Source: Lentzea sp. NBRC 105346
GTDB lineage: Bacteria; Actinomycetota; Actinomycetes; Mycobacteriales; Pseudonocardiaceae
Length of the DNA stretch: 64,000 bases
Assembly: GCF_030269605.1 (NCBI RefSeq)
Contig: NZ_BSTQ01000003.1
Location: 62,001 to 126,000 of the forward strand
Reading direction: 5' to 3'
A model generated the notes under the pieces. That model made no database searches. It had not been told where the DNA came from and saw only the letters and a list, made by a program, of their open reading frames with translations. The number at the start of each line of letters is the position of its first letter. Positions within the stretch are counted from its first letter, which is position 1. Of this stretch, positions 32,229 through 41,283 are shown piece by piece. The position numbers were made by a program, and so were the translations under genes.

Positions 32229-34088
32229 TCAGGCCAGGTGCCGGCCCCACCACTCGAGCACGGCCTCGAACCGCTGCCTGCGGTGACGCGGCTGGCCGGA
32301 CCGCGTCAGCTCGTGCCCCTCGCCGGGGAACAGCAGGAGCTCGGTCTCGACGCCCTGCCGCTTCAGCGCGACGAACATGCGCTGCGCCTGCTCGATCGGG
32401 CAGCGCCAGTCGTTCTCCGAGTGCACGACGGCGAACGGGATGTTGATCTTCTCTACGTAGGTCAGCGGGGACATCGCGCGCTGCGCCTCGGGGTCCGGGC
32501 CGCAGTAGGCGTCGGCGAAGAACCAGCCGATGTCCGACGAGCCGGTGAACGAGTCCCACGAGTTGACGGCGCGTTCGCTCCACGCCGCGCGGAAGCGTTC
32601 ACCGTGGTGCGCGGCCAGCCAGGACGTCATGAACCCGCCGTAGGAGCCACCCATCACGCCTACGCGGTCGGCGTCGAGACCAGGCAGCGCCAAAGCCAGG
32701 TCCAGCACTGACAGCAGGTCGTCGACATCGACCTTGCCGAAGTTGCCGATCACGGCCTGGCCGTGCGACTGGCCGTAGCCGGCCGAGCCGCGCGGGTTCG
32801 GTAGTACGACCGCGTAGCCGGCGTCGGCGTACACCTGCGCCTCGTCGAAGAAACCCCAGCCGTGGTACATGAACGGCCCGCCGTGCACCGCCAGCAGCAC
32901 CGGGTGCGGCCCCTCGCCGGAAGGCAGGACGACCCAGCCGTGCACCGGATAGCCGTCCGAGGCGGTACCGGTGAGCTCCTGCACCCGGTACGTCGGAACG
33001 GAAGCGAAGGAAACCGAAACCCCGTCCACCCACACCGAACCCGGATCGTCCGGAGTGGACACCACGGCGGCGACGCGAGAACCGTTGGCGGCGAAGGACT
33101 TCACGAGACCAGACGAACCGGCGAGCAGAGGAAGATCCGTCAGCGCGCCACCCGAGAACGGCACGCGCCGCAGCTCTACAGCGCCGCGGTTGCGCACGGC
33201 GACAAGGATTCCGTCGGCGACCACGACCGGCGCTCCGGACTGCGGGTCGATGTCGACCGTTTCGGCGTCGGTCAACCGGACCGCCACGTCCCCATCGACG
33301 CGGAACAGGCCGCAGTTGCGCGCGACGGCGTGGATGCCGGTGAACTCCGAGCCCACGAAGAAGATCTCGGAATCGGACACCACCGGGAACCTGGCGTCGC
33401 CGGGGCACCGCACGACGAGCCGCGGCTCGCCACCGGCCACCGGAACCGCGCGCAACTCCTTGTGCAGCGTGTCGGTTTCGCCCAGGTCCTGGTCGGTGAC
33501 CACGATGATCTCGCTGCCATCAGCGGACCACGCCGGGTTCTCGACGTCGAACGTGCCGTCGGTCAGCTCGGTCGACTCACCGGAATCGACATCGACGACG
33601 AACAGGCGCGGCCGCCGGTCGTTGAGGAAACCGACGTCGTCGAGCCGGTAGTACAGCCGCGTGATGCGGCGCGGCGCCTCGGCCTCGGGGCCGTCGTCGG
33701 TCGTGCCGTACCGGCCGGGCTCGGGCACGCGCGCGGTGAACGCGACGCGGCGCGAGTCGGGCGACCAGACCGGCGCGCCCGCCCCGAGCGGCAGATCGGT
33801 GAGGCACCTCGCGTCGCCGCCGTCGGTCGCGATGACGTGCAGCTGCGGCTTGCCCTTGCCGGTGACGCGCAGGAACGCGACCCAGCGCCCGTCCGGCGAG
33901 ATGCGCTGGGCGAAATCGCGGTCGCCGGACGTCCACTGCCGCGTTGTGCCGTCGGGCAGCACGCGGTGCAGCCCGCCCCGATAGGAGTTCGACTCGAAAT
34001 CGGGCGTTGCGACGCTCACCAGCACCAGGTCACCGGACACGTCGACGGTGCCGGGAGTGGCGAGGAGCTCCAGGTCTGCGGGGCGCAC
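32229..34088 (-). CDS. S9-family prolyl oligopeptidase-like serine peptidase
   Basis: 619 residues. The N-terminal 370 residues form a beta-propeller with TolB-like repeats (RISPDGRWVAFLRVTG, PVWSPDSRRVAFTAR, PAWSADGSEIIVVTD). The C-terminal alpha/beta hydrolase has the nucleophile Ser482 in GVMGGSYGGFMTSW. The Asp is in the region VVHSENDWRCPIEQA and the His is in FPGEGHELTRSGQPRHR. This is the S9C acylaminoacyl-peptidase-like group. There is no signal peptide, so it is cytosolic and degrades short or acylated peptides. GTG start at 34088. An AT-rich spacer separates it from the divergent amidohydrolase. Confidence 0.9.
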   Translation of the reverse strand: MRPADLELLATPGTVDVSGDLVLVSVATPDFESNSYRGGLHRVLPDGTTRQWTSGDRDFAQRISPDGRWVAFLRVTGKGKPQLHVIATDGGDARCLTDLPLGAGAPVWSPDSRRVAFTARVPEPGRYGTTDDGPEAEAPRRITRLYYRLDDVGFLNDRRPRLFVVDVDSGESTELTDGTFDVENPAWSADGSEIIVVTDQDLGETDTLHKELRAVPVAGGEPRLVVRCPGDARFPVVSDSEIFFVGSEFTGIHAVARNCGLFRVDGDVAVRLTDAETVDIDPQSGAPVVVADGILVAVRNRGAVELRRVPFSGGALTDLPLLAGSSGLVKSFAANGSRVAAVVSTPDDPGSVWVDGVSVSFASVPTYRVQELTGTASDGYPVHGWVVLPSGEGPHPVLLAVHGGPFMYHGWGFFDEAQVYADAGYAVVLPNPRGSAGYGQSHGQAVIGNFGKVDVDDLLSVLDLALALPGLDADRVGVMGGSYGGFMTSWLAAHHGERFRAAWSERAVNSWDSFTGSSDIGWFFADAYCGPDPEAQRAMSPLTYVEKINIPFAVVHSENDWRCPIEQAQRMFVALKRQGVETELLLFPGEGHELTRSGQPRHRRQRFEAVLEWWGRHLA

Positions 34089-34162
34089 GAACGTGCACGT
34101 TACCGGAAATCGTTAGCAAAGCTTAGCGATGTTTATTGACTGATCACATAGATTCGACCCCC

Positions 34163-35368
34163 ATGACGCGCATCGTCTTTTCTGGGGGCACGGTCTTCGA
34201 CGGCTCGTCCTCCGGCTTAGCGGACCTGGTGATCGAGAACGACCGGATCGTCGACGTCGGTCCGGGCCTGGACGGCGACGTCCAGGTCGACGCCACCGGC
34301 CACACCCTGCTGCCGGGTCTCTTCGACTGCCACGTGCACCTGCTGTACAGCAACGCCGACCTGGTGCAGACGCTCAACACGCCGTTCTCGCTGCCGTTCT
34401 ACGAAGCCATCGGCAACATGCGCCGCACCCTCGACTGCGGCATCACCACGGTCCGCGACGCGATGGGCGCCGACCTCGGGGTCGCGGAAGCGGTGCGGCG
34501 CAAGCTGATCCAGGGGCCGCGCCTGCAGATCGCGATCAGCATGGTGTCGCAGACCGGCGGCCACAACGACGACTGGATGGCCTGCGGCGCGCACGTCCCG
34601 TTCCAGCTCGAGCACCCCGGCCTGCCGAACACCGTCGCGGACGGCCCGGACGAGCTGCGCAGGGTCGTCCGCACCCTGGTCCGCGCGGGCGCCGATGTCA
34701 TCAAGATCGCGTCGAGCGGCGGCGTGATGTCCCCCCGCTCCAACCCGATGCACGCGCACTTCCGCGACGACGAGATCGCCATGATCGTCCAGGAGGCGAC
34801 GGCGGCCGGCATCGCCGTGATGTCGCACGCGATGAGCGCCGACGGCATCCTCACCGCGGTGCGCAACGGGGTGCGGTCGATCGAGCACGGCGTGTTCCTC
34901 GACGAACGGGGCATCGAGGCCATGCTGGCCAACGGCACCTGGCTGGTGCCGACCCTGATGGCGCCGCGGATGGTGCTCGACCAGGCCGCCGCGGGCGTCC
35001 CGGTGTCCGAAGTGATCCTCGCGAAGGCGCACACCGTTGTCGCGCAACACACCACGGCGTTCCGGTCCGCTTTGGACGCCGGGGTGAAGATCGCGATGGG
35101 TACGGACTCCGGCGTCGGGCCGCACGGCAACAACCTCAACGAGCTCACGCTCATGGCCGAGTACGGCATGAAGCCCGCGCACGCGTTGCAGGCGACCACG
35201 AGGAACGCGGCCGAGCTGCTGGGCCTGGAGAACGAGCTCGGCACGCTCGCCCCTGGCAAGCGTGCCGACGTGGTGATGGTCGAGGGTGACGCCGAGCAGC
35301 ACGTCGTCGACGGCACCCTCAAGCAGGCGATCCGGGCCGTCTACCAGGACGGCGTCCAGGTGGTCTAA
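34163..35368 (+). CDS. Metal-dependent amidohydrolase (Xaa-Pro/imidazolonepropionase-like)
   Basis: 401 residues from ATG 34163 (MTRIVFSGGTVFDG); a TTG at 34136 is possible. The metal site is complete: LFDCHVHL (HxH), VIKIASSGG (Lys, probably carboxylated), MSHAMS and SIEHGVF (two His), and MGTDSG (Asp). The end, NELGTLAPGKRADVVMVEGD, is typical of the superfamily. Relatives hydrolyse N-acyl or Xaa-Pro/Xaa-Arg dipeptides, which fits the divergent S9 peptidase, so the two may be a peptide-scavenging pair. The substrate is inferred only from relatives. Confidence 0.85.
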   Translation: MTRIVFSGGTVFDGSSSGLADLVIENDRIVDVGPGLDGDVQVDATGHTLLPGLFDCHVHLLYSNADLVQTLNTPFSLPFYEAIGNMRRTLDCGITTVRDAMGADLGVAEAVRRKLIQGPRLQIAISMVSQTGGHNDDWMACGAHVPFQLEHPGLPNTVADGPDELRRVVRTLVRAGADVIKIASSGGVMSPRSNPMHAHFRDDEIAMIVQEATAAGIAVMSHAMSADGILTAVRNGVRSIEHGVFLDERGIEAMLANGTWLVPTLMAPRMVLDQAAAGVPVSEVILAKAHTVVAQHTTAFRSALDAGVKIAMGTDSGVGPHGNNLNELTLMAEYGMKPAHALQATTRNAAELLGLENELGTLAPGKRADVVMVEGDAEQHVVDGTLKQAIRAVYQDGVQVV

Positions 35369-35369
35369 A

Positions 35370-35424
35370 TGCTATGGGGGGAGCTTTCCAAGCGCCCAGC
35401 ACTTGGAAAGCTCCCCCCATAGCA
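35370..35424. terminator. Bidirectional 23-bp hairpin between convergent genes
   Basis: 35370-35392 pairs perfectly with 35402-35424 around a 9-base loop. It begins two bases after the amidohydrolase stop and ends six bases before the end of the TerC gene, so it can serve both strands. Confidence 0.9.
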
Positions 35425-35430
35425 AAGTTG

Positions 35431-36420
35431 TCAGGCGTTGATGTGCTTGGCGGACTCGGGGTCGCGCCTCACCTTGAGCAGGCTGGCGATCGTCGTGATC
35501 GCCAGCACGCCGATGATCACCGACAGCGAGACCTCGATGCCGATGGTCGGCACGTGCAGCGGCTCGCCGCCGTTGAGGAACGGCAGCTGGTTGGTGTGCA
35601 GCGCCTCGAGGATCAGCTTCACACCGATGAACCCGAGGATGACCGACAGACCGACCGACAGGTAGACGAGCTTCGACAGCAGGCCGCCGAGCAGGAAGTA
35701 CAGCTGCCGCAGACCCATCAGCGCGAAGGCGTTCGCGGTGAAGACGAGGAACGGCTCCTTGGTCAGGCCGAAGATCGCCGGGATGGAGTCGAGCGCGAAC
35801 AGCAGGTCGGTGGAGCCGATGGCGACCATGACGATGAACATCGGCGTGACGAAGCGCTTGCCGTCGAGCTTCACGAACGAGCGGCTGCCGTGGTACTCGT
35901 CGGTCACGGGGAACACCTTGCGCACGAGGCGCAGCATGACGTTCTCCTTGAACTCCTCGTCCTCGTCCTCGCCACGGGCCAGCTGCCAGCCGGTGTAGAT
36001 CAAGAACGCGCCGAAGATGTAGAAGACCCAGCTGAACTGCGTGATGAGCGCCGCGCCGGCCGCGATGAACGCGCCGCGCATGATCAACGCCAGGAGAATG
36101 CCGATCAACAGCACTTTGTGCTGATGGATCGCGGGTACCTGGAACGTCGTCATGATGATCAAGAAGATGAACAGGTTATCGATGCTCAGCGAGTATTCCG
36201 TGATGTACCCGGCGAAGAATTCGCCCGCGTACTGGCCACCGGAGAACATCCAGATGCCGAGACCGAAGAGCGCCGCGACCGCGACGTAGAACACGACCCA
36301 GCGGGCCGCTTCGCCGATCGTCACCTCGTGCGGCTTGCGGTCCACGATCACGAGGTCGACGGCGAGAAGAACGAGAAGACCTGCGAGCGTCGCGATCCAC
36401 AACCACGCGGGGACATTCAC
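35431..36420 (-). CDS. TerC/Alx-family metal exporter
   Basis: 329 residues from GTG 36420, with CCGGAGG eight bases upstream. About nine membrane helices. The two acidic signatures are present: YITEYSLSIDNLFIFLIIM near helix 3 and MVAIGSTDLLFALDSIPAIFGLT in the second half. TerC/Alx proteins export manganese or metallate secreted enzymes. The gene is preceded by a yybP-ykoY manganese riboswitch (36454-36563), and its Shine-Dalgarno can pair with the 3' end of the aptamer. That fits a Mn exporter switched on by high Mn. Confidence 0.92.
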   Translation of the reverse strand: MNVPAWLWIATLAGLLVLLAVDLVIVDRKPHEVTIGEAARWVVFYVAVAALFGLGIWMFSGGQYAGEFFAGYITEYSLSIDNLFIFLIIMTTFQVPAIHQHKVLLIGILLALIMRGAFIAAGAALITQFSWVFYIFGAFLIYTGWQLARGEDEDEEFKENVMLRLVRKVFPVTDEYHGSRSFVKLDGKRFVTPMFIVMVAIGSTDLLFALDSIPAIFGLTKEPFLVFTANAFALMGLRQLYFLLGGLLSKLVYLSVGLSVILGFIGVKLILEALHTNQLPFLNGGEPLHVPTIGIEVSLSVIIGVLAITTIASLLKVRRDPESAKHINA

Positions 36421-36426
36421 AGCAAA

Positions 36427-36563
36427 ACCTCCGGATCGACAGGCGCACGCCAATAACCCGGAGGTCTCCTCCGCCGACAGACCTGTCGACCGACGGCACC
36501 GGGAGCTCGACGCTGATACTCCGTACTGACGACACCGCCGCGAGGGAGTACTCCCCTCCTCTA
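36427..36563 (-). promoter_or_regulatory. yybP-ykoY manganese riboswitch with anti-Shine-Dalgarno
   Basis: Reading leftward: GGAGG (36559-36555), GGAGTA (36554-36549), GTCGTCAGTACGG in the middle, then GAGACC (36468-36463) and CCTCC. These are the conserved parts of the yybP-ykoY aptamer, with helix P1 formed by GGAGG and CCUCC. The same 3' strand, ACCUCCGG (36465-36458), is fully complementary to CCGGAGGU (36434-36427), the ribosome site of terC. The two pairings exclude each other. Mn2+ binding would hold the P1 strand and free the ribosome site, an ON switch. The conserved blocks are seen; the mechanism is inferred from the family. Confidence 0.85.
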
Positions 36564-36677
36564 GCGTTAGTAGTGTCCCCTATCAGCGCTGGTTCGCGCT
36601 ACACGGGGTGACCAGACTTACCCCGGCCTGAGATGCTGACAGCCCGTTCTCAGCAAACTGCGCCTAAGGTCAACAAC

Positions 36678-39506
36678 GTGTCCCGCCTCCCCCGCTTGCG
36701 AGGCCGGTGGTCACTCCCCGTTGTGATCGTGGTGCTGGCTCTCGCAGCAGGTGCCGTCTTCTGGTCACGCTCGGGCGGAGACCCCGCGCCGGTTCCGACC
36801 CGTGACGCCGTCATCGACGTCCCCGCGGGTCCTGACAGCACGGAGTCCGTGCAGATCGACACCACCCTCTACCTGCCACAACAGACGCCGGCACCGGCCG
36901 TGCTGCTGCCCCACGGGTTCGGCGGCAGCAAGAACAGCGTCAAGACGCAGGCCGAGGAGCTCGCGCGGCGCGGCTTCGTGGTGCTCGCCTACTCCGCGCG
37001 AGGGTTCGGCCGCAGCACCGGTCAGATCGCGCTGAACTCGCTGGACTACGAGGTCCGCGACGCGCAGAAGCTCCTCGACTGGCTGGCCACGCGCCCCGAG
37101 GTGCAGACCGACGGGCCGGGCGACCCACGCGTGGGCGTCACCGGCGCCTCGTACGGCGGCGCCCTGTCGTTGCTGCTCGCGGGCGTGGACCAGCGCGTCG
37201 ACACGCTCGTGCCGGTCATCACCTACAACGACCTGAGCCAGGCGCTGCTGCCGAACTCCGCCGCGCTCGACCAGACCGACGGCGCCACGCCGTCGCCGAA
37301 CGCCTTCTCCGCCGACGGCGTCTTCAAGAAGTCATGGGCGGGCATCTTCTTCTCCGCGGGGTTGACCAGCATCGACGCCTCCGGCCCCACCGGCGAGGCG
37401 GTCGAGGCCGGTCAGACGGAGGCGGTCAACGCGCCGGCCACCCCCGCGCCCGGCTCGGGCCAGGGCAGGCAGCCGACGCCGGCGCTCGGCGCGTGTGGCC
37501 GGTTCACGCCCGAGGTGTGCGCCGCGTACACCGAGGTCGCGACGACCGGCAAGGCTTCGCCGAGAACGCTGGACCTGCTGCGCCGCTCCTCGCCCGTCCA
37601 GGTCGCCGACAAGATCACCAAGCCGACCATGCTCGTGCAGGGCGAGCAGGACACGTTGTTCGGCCTGGACCAAGCCGACGCCACCGCGCAGCAGATCAGC
37701 AAGGCGGGCGGCAAGGTCAAGGTCGTCTGGTACTCCGGCGGCCACGACGGCGGCAGCCCCGGCACGCAGCTGCGCGGCCAGATCTCCGACTGGCTGTGGT
37801 TCCACCTGACCGGCAAGGGCACCGACCCCGGCACGGGTTTCGAGTACGCCGTGCAGGGCGCGTTCCGCAGCAGCGGGGCGCCGTCGTTGCGCACGGTCGT
37901 GGCGCCGAGCTACCCAGGCCTGAACGGTGGTTCGCCGACCGAACGGCGCGACGTGCCGCTGTCGAGCCGTGAGCAGCTCATCGTCAACCCGGCGGGCGGC
38001 AACCCGGCCGCGGTGAGCAGCCTGCCCGGCCTGGGCGGGGCGCTGAGCCGGTCGAGCTCGATCTCCTCGCGGCTGTCGCTCGACCTGCCCGGCCAGGCCG
38101 CCGTGTTCACGTCCGACCCGCTCACCTCGCAGCTGCTCGTGACCGGCTCGTCGTCGGTGCGCCTCAAGGTCGCCAACGCGCCCGGCCAGAAGGCCACGGA
38201 CGCGGTCTTGTTCGTCAAGCTCTACGACGTCGGCACCGACGGGGTGCGCACGCTGCCGGGATCCGCGGTCGCGCCCGTGCGGGTCGCGTTGCGCCCGGAC
38301 GGCAGCCCGACCGAGGTGACCGTGACGCTGCCCGGCGCCGTGCGGCCGGTGGAGAGTGAACACAAGCTCGCGGTCGTCGTGTCGACCACCGACCAGGCGT
38401 TCGCCAACGCCGAGCAGCCCGCCGCGTACCAGGTCTCGGTCGCCTCCGGCCTGTCCGTCCCGGTCGTGGCGGGGGTCAACGTCACCGAAGGCGTGCCCGT
38501 CGCGGCGTTGTGGGGCATCGGGATCAGTCTCGCGGTGCTGGTGCTCGCGGGCGTGATCGCCTTCTTCCGCCGGCGGCTGGCGCACGACGAGGATCCTTCG
38601 CTGGCGTCGGTGCCGTTGGTGATCGAAGGGCTGACGAAGTCCTATCCCGGCGGGCTGATCGCGGTGAAGGACCTGTCGTTCCGCGTCGAACACGGCCAGG
38701 TGCTCGGTTTGCTCGGGCCGAACGGCGCCGGCAAGACCACGACGTTGCGCATGCTGATGGGCCTGATCCACCCGACCGAGGGCCACATCCGGGTGTTCGG
38801 GCACAAGGTGCTGCCCGGCGCGCCGGTGCTGGCGCGCATCGGGTCGTTCGTCGAGGGCTCGGGCTTCCTGCCGCACCTGTCCGGCGCGGCGAACCTGAAG
38901 CTGTACTGGGCGGCGACCGGCCGGCCGTTGGACGAGGCGCACCTCGAGGAGGCGCTGGAGATCGCCGGCCTCGGCGATGCGGTGCACCGGCGCGTGAAGA
39001 CGTACAGCCAGGGCATGCGGCAGCGGCTCGCGATCGCGCAGGCGATGCTCGGCCTGCCGGACCTGCTCGTGCTCGACGAGCCGACCAACGGGCTCGACCC
39101 GCCCCAGATCCACCAGATGCGCGAGGTGCTGCGCCGCTACGCCGCGGCCGGTCGGACGGTGCTGGTCTCCAGTCATTTGCTGGCCGAGGTCGAGCAGACC
39201 TGCACGCACGTCGTGGTGATGCACAAGGGCAAGCTCGTCGCGGCGGGCGAGGTCGCGGACATCGCGGCGGGCGGCGGCGAGGCGACGTTCCGCGTCGACA
39301 AGCCCGAGGACGCGGTGAAGGTGCTGCAGTCGTTGGACGGCGTGCACGAGGTGCACGTCTCCGACGGGGCCGTGCACGCGGCGATGAACGGCGTGCCGCG
39401 TTCGGCCGCGCTGTCGGCGTTGGTCACGGCGGGCATCGCGGTTGATCAGGCTGGTCCGCGCAAGCGTTTGGAAGACGCCTTTTTGGAGTTGGTCGGCGGT
39501 GAATGA
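36678..39506 (+). CDS. Alpha/beta hydrolase fused to ABC transporter ATPase
   Basis: 942 residues from GTG 36678; an ATG at 36633 would add 15. Order: a membrane helix (about 10-30), then a CocE/X-Pro dipeptidyl-peptidase-like hydrolase with PHGFGGSKNS and nucleophile motif GVTGASYGGALS, an Asp region VQGEQDTLFGLDQ and a His in YSGGHDGG. A C-terminal jelly-roll-like beta domain (about 380-600) is followed by a second membrane helix (about 610-632) and a complete ABC ATPase: Walker A GPNGAGKTTT, signature YSQGMRQRLAIAQA, Walker B LLVLDEPTNGLD and an H-loop SSHLL. The hydrolase should face outside and the ATPase the cytosol. The permease gene follows with an 8-bp overlap. Confidence 0.85.
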   Translation: MSRLPRLRGRWSLPVVIVVLALAAGAVFWSRSGGDPAPVPTRDAVIDVPAGPDSTESVQIDTTLYLPQQTPAPAVLLPHGFGGSKNSVKTQAEELARRGFVVLAYSARGFGRSTGQIALNSLDYEVRDAQKLLDWLATRPEVQTDGPGDPRVGVTGASYGGALSLLLAGVDQRVDTLVPVITYNDLSQALLPNSAALDQTDGATPSPNAFSADGVFKKSWAGIFFSAGLTSIDASGPTGEAVEAGQTEAVNAPATPAPGSGQGRQPTPALGACGRFTPEVCAAYTEVATTGKASPRTLDLLRRSSPVQVADKITKPTMLVQGEQDTLFGLDQADATAQQISKAGGKVKVVWYSGGHDGGSPGTQLRGQISDWLWFHLTGKGTDPGTGFEYAVQGAFRSSGAPSLRTVVAPSYPGLNGGSPTERRDVPLSSREQLIVNPAGGNPAAVSSLPGLGGALSRSSSISSRLSLDLPGQAAVFTSDPLTSQLLVTGSSSVRLKVANAPGQKATDAVLFVKLYDVGTDGVRTLPGSAVAPVRVALRPDGSPTEVTVTLPGAVRPVESEHKLAVVVSTTDQAFANAEQPAAYQVSVASGLSVPVVAGVNVTEGVPVAALWGIGISLAVLVLAGVIAFFRRRLAHDEDPSLASVPLVIEGLTKSYPGGLIAVKDLSFRVEHGQVLGLLGPNGAGKTTTLRMLMGLIHPTEGHIRVFGHKVLPGAPVLARIGSFVEGSGFLPHLSGAANLKLYWAATGRPLDEAHLEEALEIAGLGDAVHRRVKTYSQGMRQRLAIAQAMLGLPDLLVLDEPTNGLDPPQIHQMREVLRRYAAAGRTVLVSSHLLAEVEQTCTHVVVMHKGKLVAAGEVADIAAGGGEATFRVDKPEDAVKVLQSLDGVHEVHVSDGAVHAAMNGVPRSAALSALVTAGIAVDQAGPRKRLEDAFLELVGGE

Positions 39507-40425
39507 GCACGATGTCCACACCGATCCCGGTGCGCTGAAGGATCTGACCGAGGCGACTCGGCAGACCCACTTCGAGGTGTCCGAGGACGGTTCTCCCGCC
39601 GGCTACAAGGCGAGCCGCACGTTGCGGCTACGCGTCGAGCTGGCGCGGCAGATCCGGCGCAGGCGCACGCAGCTGGTGCTGGGGTTCCTGGTGCTGCTGC
39701 CGTTCATCCTCGTGGTGTCGTTCGAGCTCGGTCAGTCGAACCCGAACCGCCGGTCCGGCGGTTTCGTGGACCTGGCGACCGCGAGCGGCATCAACTTCGT
39801 GGTGCTGACGCTGTTCGTGTCGGGCAGCTTCCTGCTGCCGATGATCGTGGCGCTGTTCTTCGGCGACACGATCGCGTCGGAGGCGTCCTGGTCGTCGCTG
39901 AAGTACCTCCTCGCGGCACCGGTTCCGCGGCACAGGTTGTTGCGGCAGAAGGCGATCTCGTCGGGGATCCTGAGCGTGTTCGCGCTCGCGCTGCTGCCCG
40001 CGGTGGCGCTGGCGGTGGGCGTGTCCTGGTACGGCGCGGGCGAGATGGTGAGCCCGACCGGCGAGGCGGCACCGTTCGGCGACGGCGTCATCGGAGTCGC
40101 GCTCGCGGTCTGCTACATCTCGATCAACCTGTTCTGGGTGGCGGGGCTGGCGCTGTTCCTCAGCGTGTCGACGGACGCGCCGCTCGGCGCGGTCGGCGGC
40201 ACGGTCCTGGTGTCGATCGTGTCGCAGATCCTCGACCAGATCACCGCGCTCGAGGATCTGCGCAACTACCTGCCGACGCACTACGCGATGGCGTGGGCCG
40301 ACCTGCTGTCCACCGACATCGACTGGTCGGAGATGACGAAGGGCGCCTGCTCCGCGCTCATCTACGGCGGCGTGTTCACCCTGCTGGCGGCGAGGAGGTT
40401 CGTGCGCAAGGACATCACGTCCTGA
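39499..40425 (+). CDS. ABC transporter permease partner of the hydrolase-ABC fusion
   Basis: 308 residues from GTG 39499, overlapping the stop of the ATPase fusion by 8 bp, which means translational coupling. Six membrane helices are expected (ABC-2 type): LVLGFLVLLPFILVV, INFVVLTLFVSGSFLLPMIVALFFGDTIASE, ISSGILSVFALALLPAVALAVGV, VIGVALAVCYISINLFWVAGLALFL and a last one near the end. The segment ASWSSLKYLLAAPVPRHRLLRQK is the usual cytosolic coupling loop of ABC-2 permeases. The transported substrate is unknown. Confidence 0.85.
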   Translation: MNEHDVHTDPGALKDLTEATRQTHFEVSEDGSPAGYKASRTLRLRVELARQIRRRRTQLVLGFLVLLPFILVVSFELGQSNPNRRSGGFVDLATASGINFVVLTLFVSGSFLLPMIVALFFGDTIASEASWSSLKYLLAAPVPRHRLLRQKAISSGILSVFALALLPAVALAVGVSWYGAGEMVSPTGEAAPFGDGVIGVALAVCYISINLFWVAGLALFLSVSTDAPLGAVGGTVLVSIVSQILDQITALEDLRNYLPTHYAMAWADLLSTDIDWSEMTKGACSALIYGGVFTLLAARRFVRKDITS

Positions 40426-40845
40426 TCAGTGCACGCAGAACTCGTTGCCCTCCGGGTCGAGCATGGTGATCCAGTACCCCATCGGTTCGTCGAACTCCTT
40501 GACGCGCCGGGCACCGAGCCCCTCCAGCTTGGCGACGTGCTCGGCCACCGCCTTCTTGTCGCCTCTGGTGCCGCTCGGGTTCACATCTAGGTGCACGCGG
40601 TTCTTGGCGGTCTTGCCCTCGGGCACCTTCTGGAAGAAGATCCGCGGTCCCTTCCCGGAGGCGTCGACGAGTGCCGCGGCCTTGTCGTGGTCCTCCTTCG
40701 GGATGCCCATCTGCTCCAGGAACGCGGGCCAGGTGTCGAAGCCGGGAGGCGGGGGCTGCGGGATGTAGTCGAGGGCCTGCGCCCAGAAGTCGGCGAGCTT
40801 CGCCGGGTCGTTCGCGTCCATCACTACCTGGATTCCGAATGCCAT
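40426..40845 (-). CDS. VOC-family glyoxalase-like protein
   Basis: 139 residues from ATG 40845. Two beta-alpha-beta modules: MDANDPAKLADFWAQALDY in the first, and RVHLDVNPSGTRGDKKAVAEHVAKLEGLGARRV with YWITMLDPEGNEFCVH in the second. His in HLDV and Glu in GNEF are probable metal or ligand residues. No substrate can be named. It is divergent from another VOC gene across 54 bp and convergent with the ABC permease (0-bp gap). Confidence 0.85.
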   Translation of the reverse strand: MAFGIQVVMDANDPAKLADFWAQALDYIPQPPPPGFDTWPAFLEQMGIPKEDHDKAAALVDASGKGPRIFFQKVPEGKTAKNRVHLDVNPSGTRGDKKAVAEHVAKLEGLGARRVKEFDEPMGYWITMLDPEGNEFCVH

Positions 40846-40899
40846 GGGGGCACGGTAGAACCGAATGCGGACAACCACTGTCCGGAGTAGCCTCCGGAC

Positions 40900-41283
40900 A
40901 TGCCTCGTCCAGTGCACTTCGAGATCCACGCCGCTGATCCGGAGCGGGCGCGGAGGTTCTACGAGTCCGTCTTCGGCTGGAAGTTCGAGCAGTGGGGCGA
41001 GATGCCCTACTGGATGGTGATGACCGGCGAAGAAGGCCCCGGCGTCAACGGCGGTCTGCTGCCGCGCCAGGGCTCCGACCCGGCACCCGACGGTCCGGTC
41101 AACGGCTGGGTCATGACCACCGGGGTCGACGACATCGCCGTGACCGACAAGGCGATCGCCGCCGCGGGCGGCACGGTCGCCCTGCCGATCCAGGACATGC
41201 AGGGTGTCGGCAAGGTCGGCTACTACAAGGACACCGAGGGCAACATTTTCGGTGTCATCGAGCCGCCGGCCGAGATGCGTTAG
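40900..41283 (+). CDS. VOC-family protein, second copy
   Basis: 127 residues. VHFEIHAADPERARRFYESVFGWKFEQWG opens a standard VOC fold. GWVMTTGVDDIAVTDKAIAAAGGTVALP and VGYYKDTEGNIFGVIEPP complete it. This subgroup (glyoxalase/antibiotic resistance-like) often binds small hydrophobic compounds; no function can be given. The end overlaps the convergent MmcQ gene by 4 bp. Confidence 0.85.
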   Translation: MPRPVHFEIHAADPERARRFYESVFGWKFEQWGEMPYWMVMTGEEGPGVNGGLLPRQGSDPAPDGPVNGWVMTTGVDDIAVTDKAIAAAGGTVALPIQDMQGVGKVGYYKDTEGNIFGVIEPPAEMR

